Part shown: positions 11,470 to 20,423 of the stretch, one piece after another
Layout: the number at the start of each line of letters is the position of its first letter
How positions within the stretch are numbered: the first letter of the stretch is position 1
DNA from: Oidiodendron maius Zn
Lineage: Eukaryota; Ascomycota; Leotiomycetes; Myxotrichaceae
Length of the DNA stretch: 64,000 bases
NCBI GenBank assembly: GCA_000827325.1
Contig: KN832881.1
Location: forward strand, 828,616-892,615
Direction of reading: 5' to 3'
The notes under the pieces: generated by a model
Database searches by the model: none
Seen by the model: the letters and a program-made list of their open reading frames with translations, nothing else
Told to the model about the DNA's origin: nothing
Position numbers and translations under genes: made by a program

Positions 11470-14400
11470 TGTGGAAGAGATTGAAGGAACTATTGGAATG
11501 ACGATCTGCTGCGTGAAACCCGATTGCGAGCAAGGGCGTAATCGGCGAGCACAATGCTCCGGAGGTTACGCAATGATGAGATCTGATTGAGGGAGGGAGG
11601 CCGCTTCGGTGGAAATTATGCGAGGGTCGTCGAGCTCATCAATCGTACTTCCGTGTGGTGAAGGAGGTCGAGCGATGGTGGTGGTCGTGGCCGTGGTCGA
11701 AGTCGTGGGCGGAGAAGAGTGGCGGGAGCAGAGAACCGGCGAACCACGCAATAAGAGGCTGGGACGGCACGACGAACGCTGACCACGACGAGGACGAGGG
11801 CGAGCACGATGACGCGCACGGAATGGGGTGCGACGACGGACAGGAAATGATGGCGATGGGGAGGCGGTCGCACGAGACGGAGGAGGGAGGATATAGATTG
11901 GAGGTTGAGGCGTCGGTGGTCCTGGCAGAGCAATCGAGAAGGCCGTTGCGTACAGTAAGCGTGCGTGGAGTCGGTCGAGATGGTCTTGGGACTTGGGACT
12001 TGGGTCCTGGGTCTTGGACTTTGCGGGCGGACGCTGGCAACTGCAGCAGTGCGGGCGGCGGGTGGAGATCGGTCGCGGGCGGTTGGTCCAGCGTCCAGGG
12101 CCAGTGAGCGCGATACTCCCACACTCGACGCTGGGCAATCTGGGCTCTTGTCGTGGCTGATTGGACTGGCGCCGAGCTGATCGCAACCAGGGCTGGGAAT
12201 GGGGGCGGGCCTGGTACTGTGTGCGTCGGGCCCCGTATTAATTGCCCTCAGGAACAGCGAGACAGAGGGCCAGACGTGGGCGATGGTCGGTGGGTGGGTG
12301 TTGCACAGGAGGAATCACCGTCTCCCGAGGCTGTGAATAACACACTGGCACGAACAGGAGAGGATGAGAGGGAGCAGAAGATTGAACCCTTCGTGTCGAG
12401 TCCTGTACTCCGTAGGGTGGGCGAGAGGCAAATGTAACCGTTGATGTTTCTTAACCCGTTATGGCCAGACGAATGGGGGGCCAGTGGAGGCGCGGGTTAT
12501 GTAACTGTCACGTGAAATGCACCAGCGCCCGCAATCAAGCTTTTGAGCATGTTCTTGGCCAGCCGACACCAACCTTCCCCTGCCCGTAATCGATAGTCGA
12601 AGGCTATTCGTACATGGTATGGTATATTCAGTACGAGTCTTACGGTCTCTCCAGTGTCCTACATCAGTCGATTCGTATCAGCAAATACGAAGCGTTATGA
12701 CGACCTGCCCTCACCTCCAAGGTCGGCCTTCCATCAAACCATGGCCATGGCCACCTGTTCCGTCGCCAACATCGCCAGATTGAACTTCCCTGGTGGGACA
12801 TTTCATCCCTGGCACGACCCCTCCTCGGTTGTCTCTCCCTGGATGCAGTCGCCCGCTGTTCATTCGCCATGATTCGGCCCCTGCACCTGGCATCATTTAT
12901 TCTTGATTCACATTGAGGCCTGGACAACTTTGAGATAACTCTCGGCTCCAAAATATGTTCTTTGTAACTACTCAGGCCGATAATCAACTCGCCGGGATAT
13001 GCTAAGACGCGTGCAAGAGGGTCCTTTGAGACGCCATACATATGCGAAACCAGGAGTCGACAGTGTACCCCAAAGAATACCCTCGCGGGAAACGGCATAA
13101 AGTCCCTCAATGGGCATGGCTATTGATGGCTTTCTCAAATCCCGTCTAAAACAAAGCCCCGCGACTGGACACGCTTCGTCCGAGATCGAAGGTTTCTCAC
13201 TCCTAGCCTCATCTTCCACGCGTCCTACCTCACATGATTACACATCTCCACCTAAGATTGCATATCTCTATAACAGAGAGGAAACGTCAATCGAACAAGT
13301 TCCATCGCCTCTTTCGGATCTCTTACTCTGGACGCTTCGGCTTGTGCCAGTCTGAATTTCAGTGGCGAAAGAGATTGCACTCCTCCGGACAAGCATATGC
13401 AGTAAACCCTCGATATAAGCATACCTTTCGGGCGAAGATATACATGCTTGCAACCCAGGTATGCTTATGTAGAAGTGCTTATAGCGCACTAAAAATAAGC
13501 TAGGGGCTCATTAGAGCATGCTTAATGGTCAGTTATGCTTATCTACAGGATGCTTATATCGAGGGTTTACTGTAACACAAAAATGAGTATTGTACCATAA
13601 TATAATAGTAACGTGAGATAACAGGTTTGAAGATATTGCCAGTCAACGTAGCCACCGAAGAGCGATATTTGAGACTATTAATCCTGAGATTGAAGAAATG
13701 AACTTTCGAAGCTTCAGCTTCTGAAAGATGCCCAGTTTGAAGACGTGCATTAACAGCGCCCCTCAAACTGCACACGGAGAAGTGGTTACTAGTAGTAATG
13801 AGTTTGTGCTCGCTAATCTCAGGGGTAGTGAGAGGAGCTCGTGCTGCCTCCGACCTGCTGAAAGATAACTATTGAGGCTGTACTGTACACTCAAGTAAGA
13901 ATTGAAATACGCCAATGCCAGTGATTTGAACTTGGCGACCACTGGTTGTGATTCACAATGCGTAGGAGATTGTGGGGTTGGGGCAGGGCAAATATTGATG
14001 ATCATACTATTGCTCCCCCTCCAGTCGTAAAGCAGCCATATCAAGATTATCTTGACAATAATAATGTTGCATCATATCCTCAATTTACTTCATTGCAATC
14101 CGTCTATACAAACATCGGCACCCTCTACTAATTTCTCCTTTCTTCGTCTCCAGGTATTACTTCCTTAGACCTTCTCTCTGCACAGTCTACCTCGATTGGG
14201 GTCACGGTGCGTGTCTTCGTTGTACGGGATAGATATCAGATATAGATTAGAAGCTGGGGTAACGACCATCTTTATCTTTCCAATTAAAATAAACTGCGTT
14301 GCGAAAGAGAAATAGCGGTCTGTAAAATCTAGAAGTCAAGTATTGAGATGGAATGGCCTTTTATTAGTAAGCCAAATCCCCCGATTCCTGGTGGCTCATG

Positions 14401-14587
14401 GCTGGTAGCTTTCTGCCTCATTCGTAACAACTTTGCGCTATCTACTTCAATTCTTTGCCAATTCCTGCCAAACAAGCAAATTCAACCTATTAAGGTATTG
14501 TAAAGATATTACCAGGATCGGCCTTTGACAACATCCCCTTTCTGTATCACAATAAGCCTCTCTCCTCTCACATAATTCTCTGGAGTG
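11470..14587. other. Gene-poor 3.1 kb region with one MITE
   Basis: It lies between the divergent starts of the RING gene and the PPIH-type cyclophilin. From 11,600 to 12,400 the sequence is GC-rich and low-complexity, including tandem CTTGGGA-like units near 11,985-12,020. Several open frames of 140-200 codons exist there on both strands, but their translations are Arg/Ser/Pro-rich with no recognisable domain, so I call none. A TCACGTGA site lies at 12509..12516. From 13,000 on the DNA is AT-rich and holds the inverted-repeat element at 13400..13572. Confidence 0.6.
13400..13572. mobile_element. MITE-like element with 23 bp perfect terminal inverted repeats
   Basis: The left end starts CAGTAAACCCTCGATATAAG; positions 13550..13572 are the exact reverse complement of 13400..13422 over 23 bases. 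The element is 173 bp with no coding capacity. Its inside is rich in TGCTTAT/ATAAGCA-type words, partly arranged as sub-terminal inverted copies. The size, CAGT ends and flanking TG/TA (one possibly mutated copy of a TA target site) suggest a non-autonomous Tc1/mariner (pogo/Fot1-like) derivative. No transposase is present in the window, so the family is inferred from the ends only. Confidence 0.85.
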
Positions 14588-15432
14588 ATGCCACCCACCA
14601 AGCTCCCCGAGTCTGGTAACCCGCTGTACGCCCTCCTTGCCCTTACTAAACCTGCAAGAACTAACTGAACTTGATAGAGTCTTCTTTGATATCACTCTCG
14701 GCGGTCGGTGTCCTGCTTAGCTTCTCATCGCTATAACCTTACTACTTTTTCATTTGCATCACGTGATACTAAATACTGACATTGCACAGGTGAACCACTC
14801 GGACGGATTCAATTTGAGCTCTTCGCCGATGTGACGCCCAAGACAGCTGAGAACTTTCGGCAGTTCTGTACTGGCGAGAGTAAGAACAACCTCGGGCGCC
14901 CGCAGGGATACAAAGGGAGCAAGTTCCACCGCATCGTACGTCTAAATTTGATGCATGAGCACGCTCCCACATCACGAGTTATGCCCTGTGAGCTTAGCTG
15001 ATTGTATTGTTATAGATTAAAGATTTCATGTGCCAAGGCGGCGATTTCTTAAATGGCGACGGCACAGGTTCGACATGTATATACGGTACGAAGACGTTTG
15101 GGGATGAGAACTTCACATTGAAACATACTGAGGCCGGATTACTTTCCATGGCTGTACGTCCTTCGCCAAACTCCCCCTTACTATTTCTGCGCTCTCCTAG
15201 CTATCGAATCCGCTTTCTAACAGTAAAGTAGAATGCCGGTCCCAACGGCAATGGCTCGCAATTCTTCATCACCACGGTTCCCACGCCGTTCCTGGATGGA
15301 AAACACGTCGTTTTTGGGAAGGTTTTCGATGGCATGGAGGTCGTTCGGAAAATGGAGCAGACTCGAACTGGATATCGTGGGAAGGACATACCGAATCTGG
15401 ATGTGGTTGTTAGCCAATGCGGGGAAATGTGA
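14588..15432 (+). CDS. Cyclophilin, PPIH-type peptidyl-prolyl isomerase
   Basis: Catalyses cis-trans isomerisation of Xaa-Pro bonds; the PPIH branch is associated with the U4/U6.U5 tri-snRNP. Five exons: 14588..14625, 14678..14703, 14790..14935, 15016..15153, 15232..15432; product 182 aa. Intron 1 has a clear CTAAC branch site. Exon 2 is only 26 nt and its donor (GTCGGT) is weak. The fold spans almost the whole protein: [79 protein letters not shown], and the PPIH-like ending SQCGEM. The catalytic Arg (FHRI) is present. The tryptophan that contacts cyclosporin in CypA is Phe here (TPFLDGKH), as in other non-CypA branches. Confidence 0.92.
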
Positions 15433-15874
15433 GAATCAGTTGTGAAATGCGGGGCTGAATTGAGATCAAAAGTAGTATACTGGAACAGGCTGATACACTC
15501 CTACAGAAATGTCTGAGATACCCTCCACTGGGACGAAAATTATCTGGCTAATGGCAATGTAGGAAGGCCGAAGTGTATTAGTCCTAATGTCAAGAAGCCT
15601 ACAGTTTATGGGGCATGGAATATCATAGTTTGATTGAACTGCAAATATCGCAATATCTTCGTATATTCTCTGAAATCAATGGGATCTCCCACCGAGATTC
15701 CGTTCGCCCAAACACCAGGGTATACCCGGCAATATATCACAAGTATTATACAGCAATAGCGAAGTTATCGTCTCCTAGCCAGGACTAAGTGTCATGTGAA
15801 CGCCATTTCCACTGCTCGAAAGCATACAGGGTACCGTCCATTTATTTTTCTCTTGTTTACCCTCAAGTATCAGG
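15433..15874. other. Convergent 3' intergenic region
   Basis: AT-rich spacer between the converging cyclophilin and His1-protein genes. No further feature is seen. Confidence 0.5.
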
Positions 15875-17490
15875 TCATCTATTTCTCCTCCGCCGCCGGC
15901 CGGACCCTGCAGCCGTCTTGGTACATGTTGCGGCAGAAGACGTGGCGGAAGCTTGAGAGGTCAACGCAGTAGTTGTTGTTAGAGAATTGGCTTCTGCGGA
16001 TTCATTTTCAGTTGCAGTGTCGGTGGCACTGCTTCCGGGGATGATTGAGGAGTTAGGATTGAGGAAGGGTTGGACGGAAGGAAGCGCAGAAAACAGTACT
16101 GCGCCGGCACTTGCTACTGCGGTGCTCTGAGATTGCGATGCAATTGCGTTGGTATTGCTGAACAAGGGTTAGCGAAAGATAATTGTGGGATGTTGGTGTC
16201 CTTTAAGACTCACGATGTGGTAGAGGCAGTGGTAGCGGTGGTTGCAGCAGCTGCAGTAGTTGCGCCCGGATCCACTCCAGTGATGCTCGGTTGCGTCTGG
16301 ATGTTGGTAGAATCAACTTGAGCAAGGCTTGCCTGCGTTTGGGTGCTAGGAGAAATAGGGGTTGCCACCGGGGCAACTGGATCAGCCGAGGCAGTTCGAG
16401 TCGTGGGGGCCGTGGGGCCATTGGACGCAGTGGAATCACAGCTACAAACTGTTGTTGTTACAGTGACAACCTCGGTCTTGGTCTTCCCAGCATCAGCATC
16501 TGCAGTAACTGTCACTGTGGTAGTTACTCCTGCTCCATTTGTAGCTTCCTGCAGAGGACTATAGTCCGACGCCACAGCGGTGGTTTGTTGTGCAAAGACA
16601 CCTTGTGTCGTGGTGAGTTGTTCTGCTATCATAGGCTTGACGAGAAAAGCAGTAGACAATTGGGCTTGAATGGCTCTCGAGTCAACAATCTGTTTGCTAT
16701 TGAAGTCCCCCGCGCTTGCCAATTTCTTTGCAGTCATAACGATATCCATGCATGTCGTGTAGCTTTGGTTCGTGATTAGCTTGCCAGTAGTGTTGTCCAG
16801 CGTTGGCCACTCCCATACCCAGTACAGTGTGTATGAGCCAGAAGTCCCAGCGTCTTCGGGAAGTTGGACATTATTCTGGCATGGGAGATCATTGCCCAAG
16901 GTTCCCAGCGTGGCTCTTCTAGACTCCGCGAGAGGCGACGTGTTGTTTTGGTAGCACTGTCCATCATCGAAAGGTCTAGTTGCAAGCAGTTTGCCTCGTT
17001 TGTCGCCTCCGGTGCCGGCTTCATTCCAGACTCGGTGGATGCCCAAGTACGTATCATCATTCGATGGTTGTTTTGTTCCATAGACAAAAACAGTTCCGCT
17101 TCCCACCGGCTTTGTAGGAGATCTGTCAAGAAGCGTGACGTGGCCGTTCTCTTCATATATGAGAGCGATGTTGTCTCCTGGAGCAGCAACTAGTGCCGGG
17201 TTACCAGTTGTTTGATTTCCAATACTCTGGCTAGCTCTGCACATGAGGTCGGCGGGCAGAATCTCCGTTCCTGTCGGACGTCCATCTGGCGGTATTTGGT
17301 TCTCCGAAACGAAATCCGAGAAGGCCGGCGACGTTCGAGGAACAAATCCACGTGGGTAACCAGGAGTGCCCACGAACGTGCCATTCGATGCGATTAGTAG
17401 TAGTTTTTCAACCCAGCTATGGGCTTCAGTCTTGTCGACGCACAGCATCAACGTTGCCAATCCAACTGAGAAGAAAGTGTGGTACTTCAT
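15875..17490 (-). CDS. Secreted protein with predicted N-terminal His (LPMO-like candidate)
   Basis: Two exons, 17490..16214 and 16157..15875, with a 56 bp intron (GTGAGT donor). Product 519 aa from the ATG at 17490; an in-frame ATG at 17514 would add 8 residues before the signal peptide. The signal peptide (MKYHTFFSVGLATLMLCVDKTEA) is predicted to be cut just before HSWVEKL, leaving His as residue 1 of the mature protein. The globular domain (to about 275) has PGYPRGFVPRTSPAFSDF, ENGHVTLLD and YTLYWVWEWP. His1, a later His in NGH and an aromatic YTLYW strand resemble the copper histidine brace of lytic polysaccharide monooxygenases. A long Ser/Thr/Ala-rich tail follows and ends in a run of arginines. 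It belongs to a fungal secreted family of unknown function; enzyme activity is inference. Confidence 0.85.
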
Positions 17491-18538
17491 GTTGCGAGAT
17501 CTGAGCTTTGTCATACAGTAGGTTTGATTCCTTCTCGTGAGTTAGGAAGGTTAAGAATCCGAGCCTGCGGTGTTATTCGGAGGCAGTTTGTCTGAATGTG
17601 TGGAATCTCGCAGAGATGCCTGGAGGGTTGGACAGAAGACGTTGGAACGGTTATTATACATCGGAAAAGAAGATGGATGATTGCTCATCTGTGAAGTGGA
17701 TGAATGAACGAGTCAAGTGTAAATAGAATCAGCCCGCTGAACAATAGATGAAAGGAAGAAAGGTGTTAAAAAGAACTATTGCTATTGCATTTGGCTATTG
17801 TCATCACGAACAATAGGCAGCAGAGACGTAACAAGCCGCACAAGAGCCAACTTGGCGACGGCGGATTCAAGTAAGAAAAGAGAGCGGGAGACAAGGCCTG
17901 TTCCAGACAAAGCCCTTGATGGAAAATTTCCATTGAAACAGTCGCGTGAGAATGGGGGTGCCTTGGTGGAGGTTTTGGGTCTCTTTGTTCCTTTGTCCCT
18001 CCATGGAGTCATGCTTAGAGGCATCGAGTTGTTCAACGACATCCTATCGTGCGCTTCGAACGCGACAACTCTGGAGGTATGAAACTTGCCTTCCACGCGG
18101 GCGTCTGCCAGGTCGCGTCCGCGCGTACTGGCAGCCAAGCTTTTGCGCCACGCCGGGTCTTGCATACAGCGAAGATGAGATGCAGATGTTCCAGCAAAGA
18201 GCCGCCCGCAGTATCGATTGGCTCACAGCCGCACACCACGACGCTGAGATGCTGCCCACTCATATCAAGCTCAAAACAGTCGTCGCACGGTCTGTGTCAT
18301 TGCCGCTGTCATGGATAAATAACAGCCAGATGGTATTTCCTAGGCATGATCATGGGATTGAGACGCTGAGAGCTTGGATGAAGTCCAGGGTGGGCTTCCA
18401 GATTCCGGCGGCATCGAGACGAGCCGCCTTCCTTGTCGGATCAACCGCACTCACCAACATTTTGAACATAGGGATCTTCAGTAGCCGCGCTCTTTGAGGC
18501 TCGAAGTACATATTGGGAATATTGTTGCGGGAGATACG
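17491..18538. promoter_or_regulatory. Divergent promoter region, about 1 kb
   Basis: It lies between the divergent His1-protein and MBL-hydrolase starts. Open frames around 17,780-18,490 on both strands show no domain or consistent splice pattern. No gene is called. Confidence 0.45.
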
Positions 18539-19576
18539 ATGGCAAGTGATCTGTGGCCGCAACGCTCTAAAGATCGTTCACTGCCAGCAACGAGCTTCAT
18601 AGACCGCCGAGTCAATTCATCCACCTTTCTCATAATTGAAGACGATAGTTATGGCGAGTGCCCTCACATATACGTCAAGACATACCCGGATCATCTCCTC
18701 ATCACCGATACTGGATGCAACACCCCACGCTTAAGAAGATTCTCTCTCACCTCGCTCCGGCAATACCTAGAGACCTACCCTCTCCCATCCAACAACAATC
18801 AATGTCTCAACCCCTCTAGCCGGAAGAAATATATCATCCTCTGCACTCACTGCCACTATGACCACATCCTCGGCATCCCTTCATTCCTACCAACACAACC
18901 GCATATCATCGCGTCAAACTTCCAGCCTTCCTTCATCCTCTCCGATCTCCCCACCCACTCCCTGTGCAAATCCCTTGGCATCCCAACTCCAGAATACGAC
19001 ATCACGCACTGGGCTCGGCATCTCGAGTACCTAACCCTCGATGACACGCGTTTCCGCATCCAATTTCTCCATATCCCAGGCCACACTCCTGACTCCCTTG
19101 CATGGTACGACATCGACGAGCGAACTCTCTACGTCGGGGACGCCTTCTACGAGCGGGAGCGTAGAGTTCCCATTCCCGAACTCCCTGGAGATGAATCCTC
19201 TTCTCTGGGTCCCCTACAGAGTGCGATTATCTTCCCCGAGGAAGGGAACTGGATCCATTTCATGTCCTCCCTGGACCTGCTGGAATCATTTGTACGGCAC
19301 AAGAACGCAGAATTGCGTCGTCAGTATGCCGACCTCGGTGATAGTATGCCTAGAGTGAGGGTATGTTGTGGGCATCTAACACTCAACGCTGATGCACAGG
19401 AGATGGTTACGCAAGGGCGGTCGCTGTTTAAGAGGATCATCAGGGGCGATGTCCCCGTGAGCAGAAGTCTGATGAAGAGAGGGTCCTTGCATGATTTTTG
19501 GTTAGAAGAGGGCTCGGGATTTAGTGTTTTGGCTCCGAGGAGGCTATATGAGGAAGCTAGGGAGCATTTTAGATAG
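18539..19576 (+). CDS. Metallo-beta-lactamase-fold hydrolase
   Basis: Single exon, 345 aa from the ATG at 18539; the open frame extends upstream without another ATG. The MBL metal signature HCHYDH (H104, H106, D108, H109) is intact. GHTPDS supplies the next metal His, and VGDAF the bridging Asp. A later CCGH supplies the last His. This is the full set for a two-metal site, so the protein is likely an active hydrolase, but the substrate cannot be read from sequence. There is no signal peptide or membrane segment, so it is probably cytosolic. No resistance or secondary-metabolism genes lie beside it. Confidence 0.88.
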   Translation: MASDLWPQRSKDRSLPATSFIDRRVNSSTFLIIEDDSYGECPHIYVKTYPDHLLITDTGCNTPRLRRFSLTSLRQYLETYPLPSNNNQCLNPSSRKKYIILCTHCHYDHILGIPSFLPTQPHIIASNFQPSFILSDLPTHSLCKSLGIPTPEYDITHWARHLEYLTLDDTRFRIQFLHIPGHTPDSLAWYDIDERTLYVGDAFYERERRVPIPELPGDESSSLGPLQSAIIFPEEGNWIHFMSSLDLLESFVRHKNAELRRQYADLGDSMPRVRVCCGHLTLNADAQEMVTQGRSLFKRIIRGDVPVSRSLMKRGSLHDFWLEEGSGFSVLAPRRLYEEAREHFR

Positions 19577-20423
19577 AGTACAGTAAGTAGATTTAAAGTA
19601 TATGAAGTATCACCTAGCTACGACATAACCATCAGCCAAACGTCAAATTTGAGACGTATGCCTCGCAATCAAAAAAGTGGCACCCTAAACTATCAGTCGC
19701 ATCACCTATCTATAGGGTAGTGATATCATTTCCCCTCCTGTCCGCAATTGAAATCACGCCGTGTGCTCGTCTCAGCTGGCTGTTTGAGTAGGCGCTTGCA
19801 TCTTCCACCTTGACTCTTTGAGACACCAACGGTCGAATTATGCATATTAACGCCTACACATGACTCTTTATGTGACACTGTGCTCTAGGTTAATTCAATG
19901 CGAAGGTAGTGGCAGCGTGTGAAGTCAATGGCAGATGGTCAGTGGTAATGTCCTGAGTGGCTCGTCTCCCCCTCGCTTAAAAAAGGGTGATGGGCCTGAA
20001 TCGGTATCTTATACATCAATAAAACAAGATTCACTAGTACGATTAAATATTCATCTGATGTTTACGAGGCTCTGGTAATGCCTACATTCCTTATGCTAAT
20101 GCCGATGCACCACCCTTATGTATAGTGTCATCCCACCGCAAGGTAGCTGAAATAAATACCTGGCTCCGAAAACCTCCTCGGCCTCGCTCTGGAGCTAGAA
20201 GAGAAGACTTGTAGTGATTGAGACAATAAAATTACATATTTTCATGTCCTTCCCCACATAAAACGCCGCAACCAGATTTCCTACCCTCTTTCTAAGGTCA
20301 TTCACGTTGCTCGTTCTCGAAGCGAGCGATTGATGTATAGCGTGTGTCGTGATATAAAAGGGGATAACCGCTATGCAAAAAAAAAGGATACAGCCTCCCG
20401 CCGCTGGGAGTTCAGCAATGGAA
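19577..20423. other. Convergent 3' intergenic region
   Basis: About 850 bp of AT-rich spacer between the MBL gene and SPA2. No coding frame or RNA gene is seen. Confidence 0.5.

Noticed and set aside
11566-12186. Open frames of 150-206 codons on both strands
   Set aside because: Translations are Arg/Ser/Pro-rich in GC-rich low-complexity DNA, overlap each other on opposite strands and match no family.
12664-13110. 148-codon minus-strand frame upstream of the MITE
   Set aside because: No recognisable domain, irregular composition and no supporting splice structure.
18494-18538. Extended N-terminus of the MBL hydrolase
   Set aside because: The upstream frame has only a TTG; the first ATG is at 18539.
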